A stretch of DNA of 64,000 nt from Bathynomus jamesi. Lineage: Eukaryota > Arthropoda > Malacostraca > Isopoda > Cirolanidae. Every line of letters begins with the position of its first letter. Positions within the stretch are counted from its first letter, which is position 1. Of the stretch, positions 52,830 through 63,385 are shown piece by piece. The stretch is taken from NCBI GenBank assembly GCA_023014485.1, contig JAJOZX010008825.1:106736-170735 (forward strand), given 5' to 3'. Below the pieces are notes generated by a model. It was not told the origin of the DNA and did no database searches. It was given only the letters and a program-made list of their open reading frames with translations. Position numbers and translations under genes: made by a program.

Positions 52830-53497
52830 TGTTACCGCTGGGTGCGAAGGCGTGTTCAGCTGTGGTACATGCGAGGCTTGTCCGAAGTCTTTTAACCTGT
52901 TCAGATTACCTATCAGTGTTTTTGGGACGTTTATTTACTGTAGTCTTGCTTTAATAGGCCCTCACCATCAGGATGGGAACATATCCCACTTTCTCACCAA
53001 GTCGTGTACGATGTCAATAATGCTGGAACCCTGTACCTTTGATCCTTCAACAACAACCTCACCTGTATCGGTCCATTGTATAACGGGATCCTCAATCAAT
53101 AGATTATAAAGACAAACCTTTATTCCTCAATGTATGTTATGTGGGAGACTGCTTTTCAATACAATGTCGATATGCTACGGGGTCGTGCCGTTGTTCTATG
53201 ACTGTTCGTCTCTAGCCTCGGCCCCAGGTCTTATGCCTCCACGCTCAACGTCATCAGCATTGTGCCTAATATCTACGGGGACCTCTGTCGGATTCTTATA
53301 ATTTTCGTACTCATGAAGAAATTTCTGCAGAGATTCTTGGTATAATATTCTTTTCTCATTAGGAGACTTTTCACTGTTTAATAGGTCTATCAATTCGCTT
53401 TCCATTCATTTAAGTCTGCTTTTACGAGATTCTAGAAACGTATCTGGACTCTGAGCGTTGTAGTGAAGCATACCCCTCGTGTGGAAACACGACTACT
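52830..53497 (-). pseudogene. Conserved Polinton ORF of unknown function
   Basis: From the ATG at 53497 (MKKVVVFPHEGYASL) through 53196-53405 (ELIDLLNSEKSPNEKRILYQESLQKFL) to QWTDTGEVVVEGSKVQGSSI near 53010. I recall this order of short blocks from Polinton-type elements, where the function is not established. Stops at about 53415 and 52965 and frameshifts break it. It starts 8 bp after the preceding gene. Confidence 0.6.
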
Positions 53498-53504
53498 TTC
53501 TTCA

Positions 53505-53828
53505 TTATATTAAACTAATCAGTAAAGGCTCCAAAACTGAAAATAAGATGGGTAGGAATGAGCCCATTCTTTGTACAATAATTCGCTTTTTCTTCCCCAC
53601 ACTTTGACTTTTACGAGCGAGTGCGCGTATTATGTTCTTGTAATGACGTAGGCGAGCCTTCGGAGGGAGTTTCATTTGTACATTACATTTTATAACGTCA
53701 AGGCAGATCTTACAGATGTATTTTAAAAAGTCGGAGTCGATATTTTTAACAAACAGCTTTTGCAGTGCCCGTGGCAGTCGATGATAGATTTTTATTAATT
53801 CACGGTATTCCTTTAACCTCTTTGTCAT
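53505..53828 (-). CDS. Conserved small Polinton ORF, uninterrupted
   Basis: A 107-aa frame: a helical N-terminal half (RELIKIYHRLPRALQKLF, then a CLDVIKCNVQM segment), a very basic centre (RLRHYKNIIRALARKS, GKKKRIIVQR) and a hydrophobic C-terminus (GSFLPILFSVLEPLLISLI). Such Lys/Arg-rich small proteins are usual beside the ATPase gene in Polintons. DNA condensation or membrane activity has been guessed but not shown. This is the only Polinton frame here without a lesion. Confidence 0.65.
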   Translation of the reverse strand: MTKRLKEYRELIKIYHRLPRALQKLFVKNIDSDFLKYICKICLDVIKCNVQMKLPPKARLRHYKNIIRALARKSQSVGKKKRIIVQRMGSFLPILFSVLEPLLISLI

Positions 53829-53846
53829 TCTGGGATATACACCGTT

Positions 53847-54451
53847 TCAGGCTCGTTTGGGAATATTCATTCTTAGAAGCACCCTAAATGTATTTCGCGG
53901 GTGAAGGTCACAAAGCAAATATCCGTAACGTTGGCTTGTAGCTTCTTTATAAACTTCCAAAAACTCCTTACGCTGATTTGGGAACATTTGATTGGCTAAT
54001 ACCCCAATTTGTGACACATCTCTACGTTGTGCAAATAAGACTAGATATTGTGTATTTAGCGACACATCGCTCATGTATCTATTTTTGAAAAATAGATTCT
54101 GATTGATGAAGAATACGCTCATGTTAAGATGGTGGGAGAACACTGTAAATGTCTCGGCAAACGTTTTATCCATTTCTAACATGAGACTGTCAATTACAGT
54201 GACCGTGTGTTTATTACCCTTTAACGAACTAACATCATAAACACCTTTGTGGAACAAAATATCATCTTGGTACTTGTTGAATACTGGCTGGTATGTCGAA
54301 TAGTACCATATGACTTAATGCACAAAATTTGAGAACAGTTCCCGCTTATCTTTAATGATTTTAAACATAAACACAGTTTTACCACATCCTGTAGGGCCAG
54401 AAGGGAAGGGCTCGTAAACCTGAATTTTTCTACAGAATCCATCTCTAACAC
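53847..54451 (-). pseudogene. Polinton FtsK/HerA-type packaging ATPase
   Basis: The start ATG at 54451 (MLEMDSVEKF) is followed by a one-base shift, then the Walker A GPTGCGKT (54375-54398). The frame 53847-54257 has VTVIDSLMLEMD (Walker B region), FSHHLNMSVFFINQNLF (sensor-like), LNTQYLVLFAQRRD and GYLLCDLHPR, matching A32-like genome-packaging ATPases. Besides the frameshift, a stop lies near 54315. It would drive DNA into capsids. Confidence 0.85.
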
Positions 54452-54551
54452 GTCACACTCCTAAGTGGGTCATTTACAAAATATAATAAATTTTTAAGGG
54501 ATGCTCCTTATATTCTAGTCTTGTTTTTAATCTTCTTCCCCAGAACCGTGA

Positions 54552-57115
54552 ATGATGACGAGAATGAAGTACTGTGCCAGCAGCATGTCCCCATCATAGA
54601 CATTACTGATGATACCGATGACAGTGTATTTGTTGTTGAGGCTACAGACTCCACCCCGCTAGCGAACCTCCACAAGCGACACCTGTAGTACCCTCACGCG
54701 ACAATTCGAGGAGAAAACGGGTGCATGAGGAAGTTGATGATTTGCCTTCCACATCAGGTGTAAAGCGCGCCAGGAGTGCGTCGATTGTTAGACCCACAGT
54801 AATAGAGACCAGCCCTCTACGTCTTACGACACAGCCCCCACAGTAGTTCCTTCTACAAAAAACTGCCCCCTTATTCCTGTTCAATACCGTCCGTACCCTC
54901 CACAGCTGCACATTCTGTAGACAGTAGCATAGCATTCGAGCTGGTGCGCATCGCCACCCCAACCCCAACCCTAGCCCTGACTAGAAACCGGTACGTAGTC
55001 AGGGTCGACACGCGAACCATGTATAGTAACAGTGTTGAATACGGACTGCTGCGCGGAGTTGAACGTTTGTGGAGTTTGCCCTTCAGAACAGTGAGGGCGC
55101 TTGGCTGCTGTAGATATAGAATACATTTTGGGTCGTATAATGCAGATCTCTCAAAATAACATCGCATTCATCATGGACAACTTCACGATAGATATAGACC
55201 ACGTATACCGTGTTGCGGGACATACGGCCACACCTTATACTCTTAACTTCAATTCTCAGGCTATTTACAGACAGCATATAAACTCCGAGCGTGGTTGCGG
55301 CTTTATAGCAATAGTCTTGGCTCATATGTTTACTGTACTAAATACATGGGCCAGAAAAATTGGCTGCCAACTGTTGTGCAGCGTGCCCGTAAACTGGCCG
55401 CAGACTGCAAGCTCGAGTTTGACTGCAATATGGGGCCTGAAGAGCTGAGAAGGGTAGAGCAGGAAATGATCGTCGTAGGACTGTGTATGTTTTTAAAAAA
55501 GCAGTCTGAGAGAACGTACAAACCTCAACTTATTTTAGGACTGTCAGGGACAACGTATCTCCCCATCCGCAATATAAGGGCTATTTACGCGAGTTATGAT
55601 AAAAGTCGAAAATATGGAAGGCATCATGATTTGTGTAAGGGATGTCTCGAGTTTGCGGATGATATAGTGAAGCATTGTAAGGATTGTCACATGGTATGTG
55701 AGCAGTGTAAAAGCTCCAAATGTGAAAGTCGTGTAGTTGAAGCTGAGAAGAGGGACTGTAATATGTGTAGACGCACATTTTTCAACAATAACTGTTTTGA
55801 ATTCCATAAATCACATGGTACGTGCAGAAAAATGAGAATCTGCGAATACGGCATGTTTCATATGATGGACAAATAGGGAAAATTTGAGCACAAATGCGAT
55901 GAAACTCACTGTTCTACATGCCATGAGAAATGTAAGGCAGCTGGTATAAAGCATGTATGCTATATGAAAGAGGCCAAACCTAAAAATAAACCTTGTATAA
56001 CTGTATACTACGATATAGAGACATACACGGATGCTGAAACCAGAGAGGTTATTCCACATCTACTTGTAAGCTAGAATATCTGCAACGAGTGCATGAACGT
56101 CGAGTGTGATGTGTCGCAAATGTGGTAAATGAACAAACGTTTTTAAAACGAGCGCACATGACACCCCCGTCAAATTCTTTGTGTCCTATATTGTCAAGTT
56201 AGCGGACAAATTAAAAAAATTACTATATATTCTTGCCCATAACGGCGCAAAATTTGATACACAGTTCCTTTATAAGGAACTGATTGAACACGAATCATCG
56301 GAGATATTTCCAGGCGATCCCTTGAAAAGAGGAAACAAGCTTGTACAGATGCAAATAAGACGTAATGTACAGTTTAAAGACACATTGTTATTCACACCTT
56401 GTAAATTGGCCAAGCTACCTAAGGTGATTGGCGTAGTCGCCGAAGTTTCAAAAGGGTATTTCTCTTCCACTTTCCTCACTAGCGACACTTTAAATTACGT
56501 AGGACTGCCACCCCCTAAACATTACTTTAACTATGCCAACATGAGTGATATTGAGCGTGAAGATTTTGAGAGGTCCTACAACAGTTTTAATGAAGATAAT
56601 CCTTACAATATAGCAGATGAATGTGAGCGTTATTGTGTGAATGACGTACGCGTACTTAAAGTATGTTTCCAGGCCTTTAGAAGGATGTATATAGTCCGAT
56701 TGAACTGCGACCCGCTACAAGCCGCAATCACGATCGCCTCATTGTGTTTTACTGTGTTCAAGAACAACTTCATGCCTAAAGATACACTAGCCGCCATTCA
56801 CAGAAACAACCCACGCAGTTATGGGTATAAGGCTATTTACTGGCTCATACATCTACAGCAACATACCGGTGTATACATAAAACATGCCTGCAACATGTGG
56901 GAAGAGGCCATTAAGGCAAATGGTCGTGTTTTTTGGGTGGATGTTCTAAGCGAAGACCATGTCACTGGTGAGAACACTGCATACTCCTTTAATGGTTGCT
57001 GGTGGCATGGATGCCAACGTCCTGAGTGTGGAATCGTAGGAGATATCCATGGTAGATCTCCTGCCGACAGTCTCGCATGGACCCGCAACCACGACCAACT
57101 TATAAGCTCCCAGTT
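54552..57115 (+). pseudogene. Polinton protein-primed DNA polymerase B, N-terminal and exonuclease part only
   Basis: A likely start at 54552 opens an acidic, low-complexity N-terminus (IIDITDDTDDS, later EEVDDLPSTSGVKRARSAS). 55295-55876 includes a Cys/His-rich cluster (CKGCLEF, CKDCHMVCEQC, CNMCRRTFF). Exonuclease motifs follow: YYDIETYTD (Exo I, near 56010), AHNGAKFDTQFL (Exo II, 56240) and ERYCVNDVRVLK (Exo III, 56630). The terminal-protein-region-like DPLQAAITIASLCF and FNGCWWHGC come next. The frame runs into (GT)n at 57115, so all palm motifs are missing. Several stops (for example 55874) also occur. Confidence 0.88.
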
Positions 57116-57296
57116 CACTAGTTTGTGTGTGTGTGTGTACGTAAATAACTGTGTACGCCCTATATGACTGGCTGTGAGGTGAACGGCTGCCTTCTCAGCC
57201 TGATGGCTGTGATGCTGAAGACACCATTACCCGATACTCCATGGCTACGAACGGATGGATCTTCCCTCTCTCCTTGTGTTTAGGCTACCCAAACAC

Positions 57297-57364
<68 letters not shown>

Positions 57365-57721
57365 TTTTTAGCCTGCGCTGCCTTAGGTTAGGATACCCCT
57401 TGGAGTTCTCTACACGCATATATAAAAAGAAGCTTTTCTATACATGCATACACACCCACATACATATATATACTGTATATATTTTTCTGGGCCTGAGCAG
57501 CTAGGTTAGGTTACCCTTGGAGTTCACAGATTATATATATATATAATTTGGGGGGATGAACGGGAGTTTAAAAACACTCATCATGTTGCATGCAATGGTG
57601 CAAGATCCAATGTTGTATTACAATTGCACTCGACCTTTTTGCGGTCATTCTACTGTCCCACACACCTGAGTTTGTGATATATATAGACACAAACACTATA
57701 TATATATATATATATATATAT
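57116..57721. repeat. (GT)n, TTAGG-like words, (TA)n and a LINE 5' scrap
   Basis: (TA)n at 57298-57352 and 57698-57723. TTAGGTTAGG-like words occur at 57385 and 57505. 57560-57660 matches 43480-43560 in reverse (ACTCATCATGTTGCATGCAATGG), a scrap of the jockey-like LINE 5' end. Confidence 0.65.
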
Positions 57722-58007
57722 ATGCGTCTCGGTGGTGTAGTGGTTACCGTCGCTGACTACGAATCCATCGGCCCCGGGATCGAGACACGGTGGCAGCAGG
57801 CGGCGCGCAGCAAAACCCACCTGTTCATCCTTCTACACAATAAAGAAATTGGTTGGTAGATAAATGGGTACCTTGGGTAGCCTAGTGGTTAAGACGCTGG
57901 GCTGCTGGTGAGGCGTGGTCCAGATTACACTTTAAACTGTAGGTCTAAGGTGGAGTGACAAGCTTGACCTTCGTCAGAATGAACAATTCGGGCGGAAGCA
58001 AAACCAA

Positions 58008-58010
<3 letters not shown>
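57722..58010 (+). mobile_element. Dimeric tRNA-derived SINE, copy 3
   Basis: Module 1 starts GCGTCTCGGTGGTGTAGTGGTTA with CTGACTACGAATCC and a box B GGATCGAGACA. Module 2 starts at TAGCCTAGTGGTTAAGACGC. The tail ends AAACCAAGG and then (TA)n. It is closer to copy 1 than to copy 2. Confidence 0.82.
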
Positions 58011-58044
<34 letters not shown>

Positions 58045-58072
58045 GTGTATATATATATATATAGTACATATA

Positions 58073-58118
<46 letters not shown>

Positions 58119-58144
58119 ACAGTATATATATATATATATGTACA

Positions 58145-58191
<47 letters not shown>

Positions 58192-58204
58192 GTATATATA
58201 TATA
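58011..58204. repeat. Compound (TA)n array with repeated TGTACAGTATATA
   Basis: About 195 bp in which TGTACAG(TG)TATATA recurs about five times in TA; follows the SINE tail directly. Confidence 0.9.
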
Positions 58205-58789
58205 TATATGGTATCCACCAGAGCTGTGCTTAGCGGCGCTAAAACAGGCGCCTGTCGGATTACGCATGCACACTAGAAACATGAAGATCCCATCTCGACA
58301 GTCGCCGAAATAGGAGCTGTTTCTATTTCCACGACTCTCAGCTGAAATAATGATTGGCTGTGCTAATCACATGATCATCAGTATGGTTCGTATTGAGCTT
58401 CGGAACATTATCAATTTAGCCGTCATGGTAGATATTGGCTTGCATAATTTCATACCACTCATCATATAAGTGCCCTCGACTTGTTACAGAGTGAAACTAT
58501 GGCCTACATGGGACTGCTCCTTCCAAACCTGACAGCATGTAAAACAAAACTGAACCTTTAGAGCCTGAGTCCCTTCAGATTTGTAGTCCACTCTTAGCTG
58601 ATGTAAACAATGGCATTGAGAAACACTTCGAAACATCATTCAATAATGGAGAAACGTACTTGCAGCGGCTTTCCACCCCTCCTTCAAATTGGACTGGATC
58701 TTATCTAATGAAGAGAAAGAATCAGTGAAACAACAGATGATCAAAAGTCAGAAAAAATTTCCTGTGAAGAAGATGGGGTCAATTACTGG

Positions 58790-60800
58790 GTTTCTATTAC
58801 TATTACTATTACTTTAATTTTCATCTATTACTATTACTTAGTCATCTATTACTTTTGTATGTGGGGTACTTCACTCATTTGAAAAGGATCTTTATGTCTA
58901 TTTAAATGCAATTAGAGGCAGTGTGTTAACAAACAAACAAACACTTTATTTCAGACCCAACAGATGCAAACATTATACAAGAGGTCCATAGCAAATTAAG
59001 AGAGAGTTGTCTGGAGCAATGATTAAGTAGGCCAATGAATCACTGTGTATAATGAACATACAAATACAGTGATTCAACCATAAGGTGGTGTGCCAACTAT
59101 CACTAACATAAGTAAAGTTATCACCAGGAAGATTACACATGGATGAAAGGGTCAAGTTATTATTTTCACAGAAGGCTTTTAAGTGTTGCTAAACAAAGAA
59201 TTATCATTAAGCACATTAGCATTAAAGTCACCAATAATAGCTACACATGTCGTATCCAACTCGTCAATAATACTGCTGACCTGCCCCAATTTAATGAGGT
59301 AATCATCTTCATTATCAACTGGCTGAAAAAGCATATAGATACACAGAATTACAAATTTTTTATTGTCTACACAAATTTCTATTCCAGTTGCCAATTCAAA
59401 CCAAGTTTTAATTCACTAATATATTTCTCATACCCCAACCTCCATAGAATAGCTACCCTACCAGGTGGGTGGCCTGCAAGGAGACCATCTTGTTTATCTC
59501 TGGTGGCCTCCCCTATCCCATGAAAGTTACTGGACAGGCTATTCAGATCCTTTAAGTCCTGTTTCCCTAGCCATGTTTCTTGCAGACAGAGAATATCAGC
59601 ATCCTCGAACAGCTTATCAATTATGATCCGCCTGTGTTTGCTGTTATTGACTAAGCTTAGGCCTCTACAGTTACAGGAGATTACCTTGAATGTTGCAATT
59701 AGGAAGATGTAGGAGTTCTGCCAGCCATCTCTACATGTTGAATTCCACTTATACCAGGCACAGCAGTTACAGCATTAGACCCAGCTGGATTTTCCTCCAC
59801 AGTACAACGCGTGATGTCTCCATAATTACCCTCTCCAACACTTGCGAGAGGGGTTGCATGCGTTTTTCTTCCCTTCTTCTCATAGAACCACCGTACATAT
59901 ACCCGTTCCGGCCATACTGCTGGATCCATAAATACCCCTGGATCATCACAGACTGCTGTAACTTGAAAGGAACTGTACGTAGTCCATGGAGTCAATTTTC
60001 CTACATGTAACCTGAAGGTTCACTTTATCTTCCACAAATGCCTGCAGCTTCTCGGACGTAAGATCAGGTCGACATCTCGAGACGAAAATGTTTGCGGTCT
60101 TCATTGGTACAGCCATCATACGATCTGTTTTGGCAGCCCTTATGATACCCCACCGTTCTCTGCCAGACTTTGCCACAGGCTGACTCCCTCTAGCCGGTGC
60201 ATGAGTGGGACCAGACCCCCTTGAGAGACCACCACCATTAGCTACTGCAGTGGTTACCACCATTGTCCAAGATGCCTCCTCATCATGACCTCCGACTGCA
60301 TTCCCAGCGTCCCGATTCACCAAGACCCCTTGGGGGGGTACCCTGTGAGAGATGGTATTGAGCTGGCGATGTAGCAGTGTCTGGATTCAGGGACCCAGGA
60401 TAAGACTGAGAAGCAGAGGGCTCTGCACTCATGGATCCAGGATGAGGCTGAGAGGCAGAGGGCTCTGCACTCATGGATCCAGGATGAAGCTGAGCGGCAG
60501 CCAAATAACAAATATTTGTTTCAACTAAATCATTACAATTTCAGAGACTGTAGGTCTTGATAAATTTTACTTTATTAAAGGAAAAATTTGCCACAATATT
60601 AGTTCACATGCATGTTTATTTTAGTTTAGAGTAGATTTAGTTAATTTTTCAGTTTTTTGTTCACACAATATGTCCATTGCCACTGTAATAGAAAAGTAAT
60701 AGACTATCATCTATTACTTTGCCTTCTATTACTATTACAGCCAAAAAATTATGGTCTATTACTATTACTATTACTTGAAAATTCCTGTAATAGTCTATTA
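58790..60800 (-). mobile_element. Internally deleted LINE inside the hAT, with (TATTAC)n flanks
   Basis: 3' end at 58927-58950: AATAAA-like signal then (TTTG)n. Endonuclease pieces lie at 59179-59640 (for example IIGDFNANV near 59230). ORF1 is at 59700-60500. RT is absent. TCTATTACTATTACT-type repeats lie at 58785-58850 and 60700-60790 on either side. Confidence 0.7.
59699..60504 (-). pseudogene. LINE ORF1-type protein
   Basis: From 60504, three 14-aa repeats (QPHPGSMSAEPSAS-like) open the frame. After a frameshift near 60300, NIFVSRCRPDLTSEKLQAFVE and VNLQVTCRKIDS (59946-60323) look like an RRM-type nucleic-acid-binding module. After another shift, DPAVWPERVYVRWFYE (59699-59995) matches the ending of similar ORF1 proteins. 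ORF1 coats LINE RNA. Confidence 0.65.
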
Positions 60801-61337
60801 TTATTACCCCATGTCTGGTGAAGAAGGAACAACATCAGATGCACCCCATTCAAGTACGGACACGGACGAAGATGATTATTTCTCTTGCTTTAAACCGGCA
60901 AAGACTGCTAGCAGCTCCACAGCACAGCATGGTGCAGAACAAATCTCACTATTCTTGAAAAAACTGTACCAAACTGCAATATGATACGTAGTTCATATTT
61001 CCCTATTCCATCCAACGCAGCTGTTGAGAGGATTTTCTGGACTGGAAAAGATATTTTGAAGCCAAAACGAGCCTGCTTGACTGACTATAACTTTGAGAAG
61101 TTGTTGCTACTGAAACTTAATAAAACAACATAGCATAATATTAGAAGAAATCTAAAGAATTAGTGGTTTACTATTTGATATTTCCTAAATAACCATAGAG
61201 TGACTGTGTTTATTTTTTTTACTATTGTCGTAGCACTTCCTTGTGATTTATAACATATATTGAGCAGGAAGAATTGAACTTTGGATTAAATATTTCCCGT
61301 TATAACTAGGTATTTTTTAGTTTTATAAATAGACATG

Positions 61338-61377
<40 letters not shown>

Positions 61378-61905
61378 TTATAGATTAACGGAAAAATTAG
61401 CGATAAATCTAGCGAGCGCCGCTAGATTTCTAAAAGCTTAGCGTCAGCGGCAGCGCCTCTAGATTTATAGACTATTAGCGTTAGCGACAGTGGCGTTGGT
61501 TATATTAGTGCGCCCAGCTCTGGTGTCTACATTGAAAGGAACAACTTTGGGGCACCATATATTTTTATTGAATAATGTGAACAGATTCATGCTCACAACT
61601 CATAGCTGATATGCTCAAGTTTAATCTGATATATGTACATTAGGATGCACATTTGACACGCGCACCATTCGGAGCACGAACTATGTCACAATGGTACTCC
61701 ACTTCCCTCCACACATTGTCTAACATCGCGGGTGTGATGGAGGCCACCGCCTCCGTAATGCGCTCAACATTCACACATTCAATCTGAAACACAAGAGACA
61801 GAAACTTGGTTATATAATGTGATATCTGTGCAAGTTTCAACATTCACACATTTATACATATATAATTATGTTTCAAAGTTGTTACCTTTCATTGTGGACA
61901 CCCTG

Positions 61906-62087
61906 TATATATTGAAAAAGAAGTATTACTTTGTCAAAGTTTTGCACTTTTTTAATATTATGAAGGGCAACAAATAATTTGATTCATTTAACATTCCACT
62001 CATTTTTTTAATTCGAAAGCAACGTTCGAGCCACCCTGTTCTGCTTTTCAATTAAAATTAAACTTGATGAAAATACATTTTCGGAGG
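61906..62087. other. Non-coding spacer
   Basis: Nothing recognisable. Confidence 0.4.
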
Positions 62088-62734
62088 AAGTGTAGTTTAC
62101 GTACCCCTGACGCAAAAGGGGACACAAACTACACTAGGTCAAAGTTGGAGAACGTAAACTACACTAGGATCTTTAGCCCTTTGACGATTGGTATACGTTT
62201 CTTTGAACTTAAAAGTGTAAGCTTTATTGTTATTTACAATTAGATATGTTAGTAACTATAGTCATTTAAATGACCCATTTTTAGGTTATTTTTCCGACAA
62301 CTAAACGATACCTATATAAACATGTAGATGTATTTGTAGAAACATTGCATCATTGTACAATTTATATTATTATATCCGTTGGAACAAATATGTCCCTTGG
62401 TCCTCAAAGGTTTAAGAGACATTATTTAAATGAATCCATCAAATAAAACGTTAAAACTAACGAAAATATTACGACTTAACCTAAACAATCGTCAATATAT
62501 ATATATATATATTTTTTTTTTTTGACGATTGGTTAGCTTAAGTCGTAATATTTTCGTTAGTTTTAAAATTTATAAATTGACAATTGGTTAGGTTAAGTCG
62601 TAATATTTTCGTTAGTTTTAACGTTTTATTTGATTAGGTATACGCGGGCAAAGTTAGGGAACGCAAACTACACTAGGATAATGTAGGGGAAAGTGAACTA
62701 CACTATGCACCACAGGGGGACGTAAACTACACTT
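62088..62734. mobile_element. Foldback element with repeated GTAAACTACACTAGG words
   Basis: AAGTGTAGTTTACGTACCCCTG at the left is inverted as CAGGGGGACGTAAACTACACTT at the right. Further copies of AACGYAAACTACACTAGG occur at about 62148 and 62660. The core has an inverted repeat (TAAAACTAACGAAAATATTACGACTTAACCTA) with one left arm (62452-62490) and two right arms (62525-62562 and 62585-62622). Non-coding. Confidence 0.75.
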
Positions 62735-62765
62735 GCTCCCATTTTTCAATTATCATGTACCCACA

Positions 62766-62826
<61 letters not shown>

Positions 62827-63385
62827 CAGTTTACATAATTTATCACCAATTTTAACATATATATTCAAAATGAAATACGGTTGGCATTCGAGAAAGTTTG
62901 AAACAAAGCAGGAAAAAGGTCAGAAAACCCTCGAAATACCCTCGACCATCGAAAGGAAAGAAACAGGAATAAAAATAAAATAAAATAAATAAAGAATTTG
63001 TGTGGGTATTTCTTCTTACGCTAATTAAGGAATATCATGGATATGGGTCAAAATTCTCACTTATCTGTAATTTGTGCAATTTAGTGACAACGGAAAGCCT
63101 AGCGATTAGGTGTGATTTCTGCCAACGATTAACGACTTAACTGCATGAATTGGAATGATCGGGAAATAACTCTTGTCTCGAACGCGAAACAAGTCGTGGG
63201 GATCAAATTTCTATGTGGCGCATGTACACAGACCGTAAATTCTTTCGCGGTCTTTAAGAAATGGAGAGAGCAGACTCGAAAGTTACAAAAAAGAATGAAA
63301 TAATGGGGACGCATGTGTCCGAAATGGTCCCAACGAAAAACAGGGTGGATGAGAGAGAAGACGAAATAACGATTAACAGCATAAT
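62735..63385. other. Non-coding stretch with (TA)n
   Basis: (TA)n at 62765-62822. No gene or repeat family recognised in the rest. Confidence 0.5.

Larger units (their letters stand above)
48456..57115. mobile_element. Polinton/Maverick element, truncated and decayed (about 8.7 kb)
   Basis: Gene order on the minus strand, 3' to 5': adenovirus-type protease, double-jelly-roll major capsid protein, small basic virion protein, penton-like minor capsid protein, integrase, two conserved ORFs and an FtsK/HerA-type ATPase. The protein-primed polymerase gene runs divergently on the plus strand. Intact elements are usually 15-20 kb with long terminal repeats starting AG; here neither terminus is found. 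Every gene carries lesions, so it is an old, non-functional relic. Confidence 0.9.
58615..61135 (+). pseudogene. hAT transposase remnants
   Basis: At 58615-58790: IEKHFETSFNNGETYL, then in another frame AAFHPSFKLDWILSNEEKES, a region before the C-terminal dimerisation domain. At 60810-60985: an acidic Ser-rich linker (SSTDTDEDDYFSCFKP). At 60985-61135: SNAAVERIFWTGKDILKPKR and YNFEKLLLLKLNK, the conserved hAT dimerisation domain. The N-terminal BED finger and first catalytic acids are missing. Confidence 0.8.
58219..61522 (+). mobile_element. hAT transposon, internally disrupted
   Basis: Ends CAGAGCTGTGC and GCGCCCAGCTCTG are hAT-like inverted repeats. Flanks GTATCCAC (58211-58218) and GTGTCTAC (61523-61530) are an 8-bp duplication with two changes. 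The gene remnants are described separately. A LINE lies inside. Confidence 0.78.
58205..61905 (-). mobile_element. Mariner remnant split by a hAT insertion
   Basis: The right end TACAGGGTGTCCACAATGAAAGG (minus strand, 61905 inward) matches GGTGTCTACATTGAAAGGAACAAC at 61522-61545. The TATGGTATCCAC left of 58219 is the displaced outer part of that same end. Frame 61640-61843 (minus) reads RITEAVASITPAMLDNVWREVEYH, a mariner C-terminus. The catalytic part is missing. Confidence 0.7.

Noticed and set aside
52795..53109. Plus-strand 104-aa frame with a signal-peptide-like start
   Set aside because: It is antisense to a conserved Polinton ORF on the minus strand whose codons align with relatives.
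57925..58233. Long open frames rich in Ile/Tyr/Thr over TA arrays (for example 29589-29867, 58011-58204)
   Set aside because: TA repeats have no stop in several frames; these are composition artefacts.
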